A DNA stretch of 59,700 nt, taken from Gammaproteobacteria bacterium (lineage in GTDB: Bacteria; Pseudomonadota; Gammaproteobacteria; CAISUE01). A program made the translations under genes and the position numbers. This document shows, piece by piece, positions 8,458-16,969 of the stretch (position 1 is its first letter; each line of letters starts with the position of its first letter). The notes beneath the pieces are model-generated. The model ran no database searches, was not told where the DNA came from, and saw only the letters and a list, made by a program, of their open reading frames with translations. Location: contig JAJNBD010000002.1 in NCBI GenBank assembly GCA_021156105.1, forward strand, positions 1 through 59,700. Direction: 5' to 3'.

Positions 8458-8844
8458 ATGAGCCAATTATCTAATAATCCTATAGAAATGCATGAGCCAG
8501 GTGGCCAAGTTTTAATCATTACCGAAGCGGCAGCCTTAAAAATTCATGAATTGCTGCAAGAAGAAGGTGAGCCAAATTTATGCTTGCGTATCTCGATTAT
8601 GGGCGGAGGCTGTTCAGGTTTCCAATATCAATTTTCTTTTGATGATCAGATTTCAGAAGAGGATGTCGTGGTGGCTAAAGCTATTCCTAATGGCGAAGCT
8701 AAAGTGCTTGTCGATATGCTAAGTTTGCCCTATTTGCAAGGTGCAACAGTTGATTATAAAAATGATGCAAATGGCGAGCGCTTTGTGCTGAATAATCCAC
8801 ATGCTAAAACCACTTGCGGTTGTGGTTCGTCGTTTGATGTTTGA
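8458..8844 (+). CDS. erpA: Iron-sulfur cluster insertion protein ErpA (A-type carrier)
   Basis: The 128-residue protein has the three conserved cysteines of A-type carriers: GGGCSGFQY in the middle and CGCGSSF at the C-terminus. The phrase FSFDDQ after the first cysteine fits ErpA better than IscA. It delivers Fe-S clusters to target enzymes. An alternative start at 8488 (MHEPGGQ) would give a length nearer E. coli ErpA (114); neither ATG has a clear ribosome-binding site. The stop codon lies within the -35 box of the downstream toxin-antitoxin promoter. Confidence 0.9.
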   Translation: MSQLSNNPIEMHEPGGQVLIITEAAALKIHELLQEEGEPNLCLRISIMGGGCSGFQYQFSFDDQISEEDVVVAKAIPNGEAKVLVDMLSLPYLQGATVDYKNDANGERFVLNNPHAKTTCGCGSSFDV

Positions 8845-8869
8845 CAGCGCGTACGCTTTGGCGTACCAT
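8841..8869 (+). promoter_or_regulatory. Promoter with operator palindrome for the YefM-YoeB module
   Basis: TTGACA (8841-8846), a 17-bp spacer and TACCAT (8864-8869) form a plausible promoter. The spacer is almost filled by the palindrome GTACGC TTTG GCGTAC (8851-8866), where a bound antitoxin-toxin complex would block RNA polymerase. Such autoregulation is known for this family. Confidence 0.6.
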
Positions 8870-8897
8870 TTAATGGCTGATTTTTTATGGGGTTTTT

Positions 8898-9140
8898 ATG
8901 ACTATTTGTACGCCAACTCAGGCGCGAGCGAACCTTTATAAACTTATTGATTATGTCAATATCTCTCATGAGCCTGTTCATATCGCTGGACAGCGCAAAG
9001 GCGCTGTTTTAATTTCTGAAGAAGATTGGCGTGATATTCAAGAGACGCTTTACCTCAATGCTATTCCCGGAATGAAAAAATCCCTTCAAAAAGGCATGAA
9101 ACTCAAAATATCTGAGTGTGCTGAGGAGCTTGATTGGTAA
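8898..9140 (+). CDS. Type II antitoxin, Phd/YefM family
   Basis: The 80-residue protein begins with the Phd/YefM DNA-binding fold (TPTQARANLYKLIDYVN, then EPVHIAGQRKGAVLISEEDW) and ends in a charged tail expected to wrap the toxin. It overlaps the toxin gene by 7 bp. It should neutralise the YoeB-like toxin and repress its own promoter through the palindrome at 8851-8866. Confidence 0.92.
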   Translation: MTICTPTQARANLYKLIDYVNISHEPVHIAGQRKGAVLISEEDWRDIQETLYLNAIPGMKKSLQKGMKLKISECAEELDW

Positions 9141-9400
9141 AGTGGAAATTGGTTTATACAAAAGAAGCGCTGAAAGATAGTAAGAAAATAAAGTCTAATG
9201 AATTAAAAGAAAAAGTTCAATTTCTTTTAGAAATATTAGCGCAGAATCCCTTTCAAAATCCTCCTCCTTATGAAAAGTTATTGGGGGATTTAGGCGGGGC
9301 GTATTCAAGAAGAATTAATATCCAACATCGGTTAGTGTATCAAGTTTATTCTAAAGAAAAAGTTATAAAAGTGCTACGAATGTGGACACATTATGAATAA
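9134..9400 (+). CDS. Type II toxin, YoeB/Txe family mRNA interferase
   Basis: The 88-residue protein shows the YoeB core: PPYEKLLGDLGGAYSRRINI with the catalytic-region Arg, then HRLVYQV and the terminal WTHYE with the catalytic His. Toxins of this family cut mRNA at the ribosomal A site. The start is a TTG at 9134, preceded by GAGGAG (9123-9128) and overlapping the antitoxin stop, which indicates translational coupling. No frame damage is seen, so it is probably functional. Confidence 0.92.
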   Translation: MVKWKLVYTKEALKDSKKIKSNELKEKVQFLLEILAQNPFQNPPPYEKLLGDLGGAYSRRINIQHRLVYQVYSKEKVIKVLRMWTHYE

Positions 9401-9420
9401 CTTTTGATAAAAGGAAAATT

Positions 9421-10770
9421 ATGCGTATTCACATTCTAGGTATTTGCGGGACATTCATGGGCGGCATTGCGGTGCTGGCAAAACAATTAGGTCATGAAGT
9501 TAGTGGCTCAGATGCTAATATTTATCCACCCATGAGCGATCAGCTTGCTGCACAAGGCATTAAATTAATTGAAGGTTACGATGCTTCGCAATTGGAACCC
9601 TTTCCCGATGTTGTGATTGTTGGTAATGCAATGAAGCGCGGCAATCCTTGCATCGAATATTTATTAAATAAAAACCTGCCATTTATCTCAGGCCCACAAT
9701 GGTTATATGAAAATATTTTACGTGAGCGCTGGGTATTGGCGGTGGCTGGCACTCATGGTAAAACTACGACCACCAGTATCTTAACTTGGATTTTAGAATA
9801 TGCAGGTTTTGAGCCTAATTTTTTAATTGGTGGCGTGCCAGAAAACTTCGGGGTTTCTGCGCGTTACACCGCTTCAGATTTTTTTGTCATTGAAGCAGAT
9901 GAGTATGACACAGCGTTTTTTGATAAGCGGGCAAAATTTATTCATTATCGGCCGCGTACAGCAATTTTGAATAACCTCGAGTTTGACCACGCAGATATTT
10001 ATAATTCATTAGCTGAAATCCAACGTCAATTTCAATATTTAGTGCGAACAATTCCTGCAGAAGGCAAAATCATTGCGCCGATAAATGATCAAAACTTAAA
10101 AGCCGTTTTTGAAAAAGAATGCTGGACACCAGTAGAATATGTTGGGCCACAAGGAAATTGGCTGGCAGAAAATTTAGCTGAAGATTTGTCTTCTTTTGAT
10201 GTGGTGCATGATGGTAAAGTGCAAGGACGTGTTTCTTGGGGGTTATTGGGCGCGCATAACGTGCATAATGCTTTAGCTGCGATTGCAGCGGCATATCATG
10301 TTGGTATCCCAGCAAAAACCGCTATTGAAGCTTTATCAACCTTTAAAAATGTGAAGCGTCGTTTAGAGCTGCGAGGTTTAGTGAATGATATTGCAGTTTA
10401 TGATGATTTTGCGCACCATCCAACTGCTATTGCCACCACGGTTGAAGCTTTACGTAAAAAAGTGGGCCACGCAAAAATTTTTGCTGTATTAGAATGTGGT
10501 TCTTACACAATGCGTACGGGCGTACATAAAGATCATTTAGCAGATGCTCTTATCAAAGCAGATCAAGCGTATATTCTGCAGCCAAAAGATTTAAACTGGG
10601 ATTTAAAAGCGGGTATGGAGCATGCAAGCATCCCAGTGAAGATTTTTAATCAAGTCGATGAAATTGTTGCCGCGTTGAAATCCCAAGCTAAAGCGGGTGA
10701 TCAAATTCTTATTATGAGCAATAGTGGTTTTGGCGGCATTCATGGCAAAGTGTTAGAAGCCCTGAAGTAA
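9421..10770 (+). CDS. mpl: UDP-MurNAc:L-Ala-gamma-D-Glu-meso-DAP ligase
   Basis: The 449-residue Mur-ligase family protein recycles murein tripeptide by attaching it to UDP-MurNAc. It begins MRIHILGICGTFMGGIA, has the ATP-binding GTHGKTTTTS motif (about 115-124), and later DDFAHHPTAI, which is characteristic of Mpl. Length matches E. coli Mpl (457). An AAAGGA ribosome-binding site precedes the ATG. It ends in a strong terminator at 10807-10844. Confidence 0.95.
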   Translation: MRIHILGICGTFMGGIAVLAKQLGHEVSGSDANIYPPMSDQLAAQGIKLIEGYDASQLEPFPDVVIVGNAMKRGNPCIEYLLNKNLPFISGPQWLYENILRERWVLAVAGTHGKTTTTSILTWILEYAGFEPNFLIGGVPENFGVSARYTASDFFVIEADEYDTAFFDKRAKFIHYRPRTAILNNLEFDHADIYNSLAEIQRQFQYLVRTIPAEGKIIAPINDQNLKAVFEKECWTPVEYVGPQGNWLAENLAEDLSSFDVVHDGKVQGRVSWGLLGAHNVHNALAAIAAAYHVGIPAKTAIEALSTFKNVKRRLELRGLVNDIAVYDDFAHHPTAIATTVEALRKKVGHAKIFAVLECGSYTMRTGVHKDHLADALIKADQAYILQPKDLNWDLKAGMEHASIPVKIFNQVDEIVAALKSQAKAGDQILIMSNSGFGGIHGKVLEALK

Positions 10771-10806
10771 AGTCTTAAGTTTTTATTCTGTATCACGTGT
10801 TGGGCT

Positions 10807-10844
10807 AAATGCCAAAAGTTAATTTAAAACTTTTGGCATTTTTT
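10807..10844 (+). terminator. mpl Rho-independent terminator
   Basis: AAATGCCAAAAGTT (10807-10820) pairs perfectly with AACTTTTGGCATTT (10828-10841), with a 7-nt loop and a T6 tract ending at 10844. The first ATG of the comF frame (10809) lies inside the left arm, so it is unlikely to be the real comF start. Confidence 0.85.
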
Positions 10845-11540
10845 ATGTTCCCATGTTGGCAAAAGTTTTCTCAGTTTTTACTTCCTAATTATTGCTTATT
10901 ATGTCAGGTAAATTTTGCGCCTGATGGCCTTTGTGAAGCTTGCGAGGCAGAATTGCCGTGGCAACAAGCCTGTTGTCCCATTTGTGCAGAACCATTAGAA
11001 GTTTCACTTCTTTGTGGTCGTTGTTTAAATCATCTGCCAAATTTTGATCAAGCGATTGCGCCTTTGTGCTATGAAGGTGCTGTAAAACAATTGATTACTC
11101 AATTAAAATTTTCTGAAAAATTAGCTTGTGCAAATGTTTTAGCCTCTTTGCTGATAAAGCATTTGTCTCAAGATAAACAGTTTATAAAGCCTGACTTATT
11201 ACTTCCGGTCCCGCTTCATGCAAAGCGCATCCAAGAGCGAGGTTTTAATCAAGCGCTAGAAATCGCCAAGCCGTTGGCAAAAGCATTAAACATCCCCCTT
11301 AAACATCATTTTTTATACAAAAAAATTTTCACCTTGCCACAAGTTGGACAAAGTTTTGCTGCAAGAAAAAAGAACTTAAAAAATAGTTTTGCTCTGCGCG
11401 GAAAATTAGTTGGGCAACACCTTGGCCTTGTTGATGATGTGATGACAACAGGAAGCACAGTCAATGAAATTGCAAAGCTATTAAAAGCACAAGGTGCTGC
11501 TCGGGTAACGGTTTTTGCGGTGGCGAGGACGGGTGGGTGA
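10845..11540 (+). CDS. comF: ComF family protein (phosphoribosyltransferase-like)
   Basis: Four CxxC pairs near the N-terminus (CLLC, CEAC, CPIC, CGRC) form zinc-finger-like elements, and the PRPP-binding motif LVDDVMTTGST lies near the C-terminus. Relatives take part in DNA uptake or DNA utilisation (ComFC/GntX). The frame opens at 10809 inside the mpl terminator; starting at the in-frame ATG at 10845, just after the T-run, gives 231 residues, close to E. coli GntX (227). The role in natural transformation is inferred from the family only. Confidence 0.85.
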   Translation: MFPCWQKFSQFLLPNYCLLCQVNFAPDGLCEACEAELPWQQACCPICAEPLEVSLLCGRCLNHLPNFDQAIAPLCYEGAVKQLITQLKFSEKLACANVLASLLIKHLSQDKQFIKPDLLLPVPLHAKRIQERGFNQALEIAKPLAKALNIPLKHHFLYKKIFTLPQVGQSFAARKKNLKNSFALRGKLVGQHLGLVDDVMTTGSTVNEIAKLLKAQGAARVTVFAVARTGG

Positions 11541-11543
11541 ATG

Positions 11544-11572
11544 TTGAAATATACCACCTGGTGGTCTAAAAT
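11544..11572 (+). promoter_or_regulatory. Promoter and operator of the RelE-like/Xre toxin-antitoxin module
   Basis: TTGAAA (11544-11549), a 17-bp spacer and TAAAAT (11567-11572) make a near-consensus promoter. The spacer contains the palindrome ACCACC T GGTGGT (11553-11565), a likely binding site for the Xre antitoxin. AGAGGG at 11575-11580 is the toxin's ribosome-binding site. Confidence 0.7.
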
Positions 11573-11584
11573 AAAGAGGGTAAA

Positions 11585-11953
11585 ATGCTTAAATTAAAAA
11601 CAAGACTTTTCTCAAAATGGTGTGAGGAAGAAGGAATTACGGATCCGCAACTTAATTATGCGCTGCAAGAAATAGAGCAAGGATTGCTTGGGGCTAGTCT
11701 CGGTGCAGGTATTTATAAAAAGAGAATTGCTGTATGTGGAAAAGGAAAAAGTGGTGGTGTAAGAACGCTTATTGTGTATAAAAAAAATGACCGAGCTATT
11801 TTTATCTATGGCTTTAACAAAAAGCAATTGGAAAATATTAATGAGAGCGAGCTCTTAGCTTTAAAAAAGTTATCAAAAGTGTATTTAAGTTATACAGAAC
11901 AAGAAATTTCTTATGAAGTTTATAAGGGTAAATTAATAGAGATAAAACGATGA
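11585..11953 (+). CDS. RelE/HigB-like type II toxin
   Basis: The 122-residue basic protein contains GKGKSGGVRTLIVYKKNDRA and FIYGFNKKQLENI, the hallmark of the RelE-like subfamily (PF06296) whose members pair with downstream NadS-like Xre antitoxins. These toxins are ribosome-dependent mRNA nucleases. It overlaps the antitoxin by 4 bp (ATGA). Gene order is toxin first, as in HigBA-type modules and opposite to the YefM-YoeB pair 2.5 kb upstream. Confidence 0.88.
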   Translation: MLKLKTRLFSKWCEEEGITDPQLNYALQEIEQGLLGASLGAGIYKKRIAVCGKGKSGGVRTLIVYKKNDRAIFIYGFNKKQLENINESELLALKKLSKVYLSYTEQEISYEVYKGKLIEIKR

Positions 11954-12255
11954 AAGAATCTATTGTAGAAGCTGTGCATCAGTCTGCTCAAGATTTATAT
12001 GAAATTGGCATGTTGGATGCTAAAACCATGCGTGAGTTTGATGAACTATGTTTAACGCCTATCCAAGTGTTGAAGCCAAAAGAAATTAAGCAAATTCGTT
12101 TGCGTGAAAAAGTAAGCCAAGCAGTGCTTGCCAAGTATTTAAACACGAGCCCTTCGACAATAAAAAAATGGGAAACTGGTGAAAAGCATCCACGAGGGCT
12201 TTCCCTCAAGGTCTTAAATTTGATTAAAGTAAAAGGCTTGGCAATGTTTGCTTAA
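11950..12255 (+). CDS. Xre/NadS-like antitoxin
   Basis: The 101-residue protein has a C-terminal helix-turn-helix (IRLREKVSQAVLAKYLNTSP then STIKKWETGEKHPRG) and an N-terminal toxin-binding part. It overlaps the toxin stop codon by 4 bp and should neutralise it and bind the palindrome at 11553-11565. Its last codons overlap the convergent rdgB end (12224) by 32 bp. Confidence 0.9.
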   Translation: MKESIVEAVHQSAQDLYEIGMLDAKTMREFDELCLTPIQVLKPKEIKQIRLREKVSQAVLAKYLNTSPSTIKKWETGEKHPRGLSLKVLNLIKVKGLAMFA

Positions 12256-12811
12256 GCAGTTGCAAAGCCTTACCGCGATGGCTCAATTGATTCTTTGTGC
12301 TTGCATCTAATTCTGCCACGCTACAATTTTTTTCAGGACAAAGAAAAATTGGATCATAACCAAAGCCATTTTCACCGCGCGGTTCAGTTAAAATTTCACC
12401 CTGCCAAATACCTTGGGCAATGAGTGGGCAAGGATCGTTTGCAGCGCGTAATACCACTAAGACGCAACAGAAATAAGCCTGGCGATTTTTTTTCCCTTGC
12501 ATCTCTTGTAAGACTTTTTCAATATTGGCGTTGTTATTGCCATGCTCGCCAGCATAGCGTGCAGAAAAAATGCCAGGTGCACCATTAAGCGCGGGAATCA
12601 CTAAGCCAGCATCATCCGCAAGCGTTGCTAGTCCTGATTGTAAACAGCCATGGCGTGCTTTGATTAAAGCATTTTCTACAAACGTGCTTGCTGTTTCATC
12701 CGGCGCGTCATCCTGCTCGGGAAAGACACAAACAAAACCAGAGTCTTTTAGTAAAGCGCCCAGTTCTTTTTGCTTGCCTTTATTATGCGTTGCAAGATAA
12801 ATTTTTTTCAT
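12224..12811 (-). CDS. rdgB: XTP/dITP diphosphatase (non-canonical purine NTP pyrophosphatase)
   Basis: The 195-residue protein starts KKIYLATHNKGKQKEL and has LADDAGLVIPALNGAPGIFSA and GFGYDPIF, the standard Ham1/RdgB motifs. It hydrolyses dITP, XTP and ITP to keep damaged purines out of DNA. It follows uvrD with a 9-bp gap and is likely cotranscribed with it. It is convergent with the antitoxin gene and overlaps its 3' end. Confidence 0.95.
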   Translation of the reverse strand: MKKIYLATHNKGKQKELGALLKDSGFVCVFPEQDDAPDETASTFVENALIKARHGCLQSGLATLADDAGLVIPALNGAPGIFSARYAGEHGNNNANIEKVLQEMQGKKNRQAYFCCVLVVLRAANDPCPLIAQGIWQGEILTEPRGENGFGYDPIFLCPEKNCSVAELDASTKNQLSHRGKALQLLKQTLPSLLL

Positions 12812-12820
12812 AAAAAACGT

Positions 12821-15013
12821 TTATACCGGTTGTAGTCTTGCATAAGCTGCGACCAACCATTTTGTACCGGCACGTGGGAAACGGACTTGCACCCGCGCAT
12901 GTTCGCCCGCGCCTTCAAAATTGAGAATCGTGCCTTCACCAAAAGTAGGATGTAAAACTTGCTGACCAATTTTAAATCCACCAACTTGTGGCTCTGCGGC
13001 AGCAAAGCTTGATTTAGGTGCGGCTGCCGTAACAGAGGGGGCGCCAAAAGGTTTTTTCACAAAGGATTTTAAGCGAACAGCTTCGAGATTTTCTTCGGGA
13101 ATTTCTTGTAAGAAACGTGAAGCTCGATGATACACTTCATTACCATGAATGCGTCGAACTTCTGCATAAGTAAGGAAAAGTTTTTTCATCGCACGTGTTA
13201 TTCCAACATAACAGAGACGGCGTTCTTCTTCAAGGCGGGCGGGATCTTCAATTGACATTTGGTGAGGAAATAAACCTTCCTCCATGCCTGATAAAAATAC
13301 TAAAGGAAATTCCAAACCTTTTGCCGTATGTAAAGTCATTAATTGCACCGCATCGGCATGTGCATCTGCTTGCGTTTCGCCAGCTTCTAATGCCGCATGT
13401 GCAAGGAAGGCTTGCAGTGGAGTGAGATTTTCTTCTTCATTGCTTTCAGGAACGTAATCGCTGGTGGCTGTAATTAATTCTGCTAAGTTTTCTACGCGTG
13501 CTTGAGCTTTTTCGCCACGCTCTTGTTGATAATGCGCAAGTAAGCCACTGACTTGGATTACATGCTCTGTGGTTTCGCCTAAAGGTAAAGAGCGAGTCAC
13601 TTGATCCATAGAATCAATTAAAGTTAAAAAGGCATTCAGCGAAGTCATGGCGCGCGTGGTTAATAATTTTTGTTCAACCATCGCTTGTGCGGCTTGCCAC
13701 AAAGAACATTGTTGCTCTTTAGCATACTGACGCATTTGGGCTAAAGTGGTTTCGCCAATACCACGCGTTGGTGTATTTACCACGCGTTCAAAAGCGGTAT
13801 CATCATCACGATTAGAGATTAAACGCAAATAAGCTAAAGCATCACGAATTTCTTGGCGGTCAAAGAAGCGTAAGCCACCATAAATGCGATAAGGCATACT
13901 TGCTTGAATTAAACATTCTTCAAGTACGCGTGATTGGGCGTTAGAACGATAAAGAATAGCAACTTCACTGCGCTTGCCGCCTTCGTTAACCCATTTTTTA
14001 ATTTGATCCACAATAAATCTTGCTTCATCGTAATCGTTAAAAGCCATATACACAGAAATAGCGTCACCTTGGTTGCCTTGTGTCCAAAGGCTTTTACCCA
14101 AACGGCCTTGATTGTTGGCGATTAAAGCATTAGCGGCAGCAAGAATGTGGCCAGTTGAGCGATAATTTTGTTCCAGGCGAATAGTAGTGGTGTAAGGAAA
14201 ATCTTTAGTGAATTTTTGAATGTTTTCAATCTTTGCGCCACGCCAACCATAAATGGATTGATCATCATCGCCGACGATCATCATATAACCTGTTTGGCCT
14301 GCAAGGATGCGCAGCCACTGATATTGGATTTTATTGGTATCTTGAAACTCATCGACAAGGATATGTTGAAAGCGACGTTGATAATGTTCTAACACTTCAG
14401 GTGCTTGCTGCCATAATTCATGGGCGCGCAATAATAATTCTGCAAAATCAACTAAGCCGCTTTGCTCACAGGCCGTTTCATAAGCTTGATAAATTTTAAT
14501 CAGCGTATTATGGGTGAAATCATGCGCTTGGCCTTCAAGATGCCTTGCACGAATGCCATCTTCTTTTTTACCATTGATGAATCCTTGTACTTGACGTGGT
14601 ACCCATTGTTTTTCATCAAGCCCCATGGAAATAATAATTCGTTTAATTAAGCGCAGTTGATCATCGCTATCTAAAATTTGAAAATTTTGTTTAAGACCTG
14701 CTTCTTTCCAATGTTGGCGTAATAGGCGGTGCGCAAGGCTATGGAATGTACCAATCCACATACCGCTAGCAGGTGTGCCAAGCAAAGACTCAATGCGTCC
14801 TCGCATTTCTGCAGCAGCTTTATTGGTAAAGGTAACGGAAAGGATGCCATGGGGCGAAACATTTTCAGTGGTGATCAGCCAAGCAATGCGATGAGTTAGT
14901 ACGCGGGTCTTTCCACTACCGGCGCCCGCTAAAACCAATAAGTGGCCAGGAGGGGCGCTAACGGCTTGGCGTTGAGGATCGTTTAAGTGAGCTAATAAAG
15001 TATGATCGTTCAT
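12821..15013 (-). CDS. uvrD: DNA helicase II UvrD
   Basis: The 730-residue protein has all SF1 helicase motifs: Walker A AGAGSGKTRVL (about 30-40), FTNKAAAEMRGR, LVDEFQDTN (Walker B), VGDDDQSIYGWRGA, LEQNYRST, LMTLHTAKGLEFP and CYVGITRA. The C-terminal segment VGGFKIGQQVLHPTFGEGTI is the Tudor-like domain seen in UvrD/PcrA that binds RNA polymerase. It unwinds DNA in mismatch and nucleotide excision repair. Length matches E. coli UvrD (720). Confidence 0.96.
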   Translation of the reverse strand: MNDHTLLAHLNDPQRQAVSAPPGHLLVLAGAGSGKTRVLTHRIAWLITTENVSPHGILSVTFTNKAAAEMRGRIESLLGTPASGMWIGTFHSLAHRLLRQHWKEAGLKQNFQILDSDDQLRLIKRIIISMGLDEKQWVPRQVQGFINGKKEDGIRARHLEGQAHDFTHNTLIKIYQAYETACEQSGLVDFAELLLRAHELWQQAPEVLEHYQRRFQHILVDEFQDTNKIQYQWLRILAGQTGYMMIVGDDDQSIYGWRGAKIENIQKFTKDFPYTTTIRLEQNYRSTGHILAAANALIANNQGRLGKSLWTQGNQGDAISVYMAFNDYDEARFIVDQIKKWVNEGGKRSEVAILYRSNAQSRVLEECLIQASMPYRIYGGLRFFDRQEIRDALAYLRLISNRDDDTAFERVVNTPTRGIGETTLAQMRQYAKEQQCSLWQAAQAMVEQKLLTTRAMTSLNAFLTLIDSMDQVTRSLPLGETTEHVIQVSGLLAHYQQERGEKAQARVENLAELITATSDYVPESNEEENLTPLQAFLAHAALEAGETQADAHADAVQLMTLHTAKGLEFPLVFLSGMEEGLFPHQMSIEDPARLEEERRLCYVGITRAMKKLFLTYAEVRRIHGNEVYHRASRFLQEIPEENLEAVRLKSFVKKPFGAPSVTAAAPKSSFAAAEPQVGGFKIGQQVLHPTFGEGTILNFEGAGEHARVQVRFPRAGTKWLVAAYARLQPV

Positions 15014-15101
15014 GGGTCAGTTTGTTCGTTGCTTAAAGTGTGCTTCTGTAGGAAAAAAGCGCTATCGGTGGTTCTGAATAGGCCTGGTTTATGAGTTAGG
15101 C

Positions 15102-15148
15102 CTACTATATATAGTGTTATTTGCTTAAATGAACACTATATATTGTGT
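15102..15148 (+). promoter_or_regulatory. Tandem NrdR boxes upstream of nrdB
   Basis: Box 2, ACACTATATATTGTGT (15133-15148), matches the NrdR consensus acaCwAtATaTwGtgt. Box 1 (15102-15117) contains the core ACTATATATAGT. Their centres are 31 bp apart, about three helical turns, which is the classic NrdR arrangement. NrdR-ATP/dATP would repress nrdB here. Confidence 0.88.
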
Positions 15149-15171
15149 TTAAAACAGGGTTTCGTTATAAT
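15143..15171 (+). promoter_or_regulatory. nrdB promoter
   Basis: TATAAT (15166-15171) is a perfect -10 box. TTGTGT (15143-15148), 17 bp upstream, is a fair -35 box and overlaps the right half of NrdR box 2, so NrdR binding would occlude it. Confidence 0.75.
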
Positions 15172-15209
15172 GAAATAATAACTAAATGATATCACAAACG
15201 GGAGCTTTT

Positions 15210-16415
15210 ATGACAGCAAGTCTTTCTTGGGACGATTATACTGAATCTGCTGAAAAATCCAATGTTCAGCCACAAGTCGTGCAGCAAACGCTTGCCGAAA
15301 TACAGGCTCAGAGCCTAGGCGGTCAATCTATGAATAACGAACCGAATGAGGGTGGGGCAACTGGCTTAGAAAAAATTGAAATGGGTGCGGCACGCATTCG
15401 TGTCGACGATAAGCAAATTATTAACTGCCGTGCGGATTTAAATCAGCTAGTGCCTTTTAAATATGAATGGGCTTGGAAAAAATACCTTGATGCTTGTGCA
15501 AACCACTGGATGCCGAATGAAATCAATATGTCAGCTGACGTGGCTTTGTGGAAAAGTTTAGATGGTTTGACGGAAGATGAGCGCACCATTATTAAACGTA
15601 ACCTAGGTTTTTTCTCGACAGCAGATTCGTTAGTTGCAAATAACCTGGTATTAGCGGTTTATCGTCATATTACTAACCCAGAATGCCGCCAATATTTATT
15701 GCGCCAAGCATTTGAAGAAGCTTTGCATACGCATGCTTATCAATATGTTATTGAAAGCTTAGGCCTAGATGAAGCAGAAGTGTTTAATATGTATCGCGAA
15801 GTGCCTTCCGTTGCGCGCAAAGCAGAGTGGGCATTACCTTTTACCCAAAGTTTAGGTGATCCAACCTTCCGCACCGGTACGCCTGAAGCTGACCAACGCT
15901 TACTACGTGATTTAATTGCTTTTTATGTGGTTTTTGAAGGTATCTTTTTCTACGTTGGTTTTACGCAAATTTTATCGATGGGCCGCCGCAATAAAATGGT
16001 GGGCACTTCTGAGCAATTCCAATACATTATGCGTGATGAATCGATGCATATGAATTTTGGTATTGACGTCATCAATCAAATTAAAATTGAAAATCCTCAC
16101 CTTTGGACGGCGGAATTCCAGCAACAAATGATTAATCTAGTCAAAGAAGGCGTGGAATTAGAATATTTATATGCGGTAGAAACCATGCCACGAGGCATTT
16201 TAGGCTTAAATGCCAATATGTTTCGTGAATATTTGGAATATATTGCCAACCGTCGTTTAGCGCAAATTGGCTTGCCAGAACAATATCCTGGTGCAAGCAA
16301 TCCATTCCCTTGGATGAGCGAAATGATTGACCTCAAAAAAGAGAAAAACTTTTTTGAAACCCGAGTGATTGAATATCAAGCTGGTGGAACACTATCCTGG
16401 GATGATGAAAAATAA
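15210..16415 (+). CDS. nrdB: Ribonucleoside-diphosphate reductase beta subunit (R2)
   Basis: R2 holds the dimetal-tyrosyl cofactor for dNTP synthesis. From the ATG at 15210 (GGGAG at about -8; an upstream ATG at 15186 is less likely) it has 401 residues. Ligands are readable at class I spacing: D139, E170, H173, E243, E277 and H280, with radical Tyr177 seven residues after E170. The STADSLV and [12 protein letters not shown] context resembles the Chlamydia R2c group, which has Phe instead of Tyr; here Tyr is kept. The C-terminal peptide ([10 protein letters not shown]) should bind NrdA. The nrdA gene is not adjacent. The N-terminus carries a second LSWDD. Confidence 0.95.
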   Translation: MTASLSWDDYTESAEKSNVQPQVVQQTLAEIQAQSLGGQSMNNEPNEGGATGLEKIEMGAARIRVDDKQIINCRADLNQLVPFKYEWAWKKYLDACANHWMPNEINMSADVALWKSLDGLTEDERTIIKRNLGFFSTADSLVANNLVLAVYRHITNPECRQYLLRQAFEEALHTHAYQYVIESLGLDEAEVFNMYREVPSVARKAEWALPFTQSLGDPTFRTGTPEADQRLLRDLIAFYVVFEGIFFYVGFTQILSMGRRNKMVGTSEQFQYIMRDESMHMNFGIDVINQIKIENPHLWTAEFQQQMINLVKEGVELEYLYAVETMPRGILGLNANMFREYLEYIANRRLAQIGLPEQYPGASNPFPWMSEMIDLKKEKNFFETRVIEYQAGGTLSWDDEK

Positions 16416-16514
16416 CTTTAATAGCAGCGTTATTCATTAATATTTGTCTAGCGCTGCTTTAAATTACAAGCTATAATAGGTGCCTTAACTATAATAAAAA
16501 ATAGGAAAAACTAT

Positions 16515-16931
16515 ATGGCTTTTGCAGATGATGCTGGTCCAGCGTGTCCTACTGATAGTGAATCAGAAAGAGCACCGACAATTACTTTTTGGCAGCGCTT
16601 TGAAGATAAAGTGAAAACTTATGAAAGAGAGTATCAGCCTACTGCTGAAAAGCTGCTTGCGATGGGGTTTACCGACCCTTATTTAACGCAATTGCAAGGC
16701 AGTTTGGCTTCAGTGGTTGCCTCAGTTAATTATTTTATAAACCAATGGGATGTTTCTAGACATTCTCCTGAGCGACTTTGCAAGCTGCTAGATAGTGTTA
16801 TAGTCTCCATTGATCTGTTAAAAATTGAAGCAGAGAGATCTCGACCGTTTTGTGCAGAACAAGAGTCTTGCCTAGAAGTGTGTCAATCCAATAGAACGCA
16901 AGATGAAGATGTTCCTTCCTTTAGGCTATAA
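16515..16931 (+). CDS. Unrecognised 138-residue protein
   Basis: No family is recognised. The protein is small, acidic and probably helical in the middle (about residues 30-110), with no signal peptide or membrane span. It is preceded by a TAGGA ribosome-binding site and a TATAAT at 16472-16477 without a good -35 box. A hairpin at 16970-17005 ends the unit. It stands alone between nrdB and the arnC-like gene. Confidence 0.6.
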   Translation: MAFADDAGPACPTDSESERAPTITFWQRFEDKVKTYEREYQPTAEKLLAMGFTDPYLTQLQGSLASVVASVNYFINQWDVSRHSPERLCKLLDSVIVSIDLLKIEAERSRPFCAEQESCLEVCQSNRTQDEDVPSFRL

Positions 16932-16969
16932 GATTTTTTAAAGGGATGAAAAAAGTAGTATTGTCGTAT

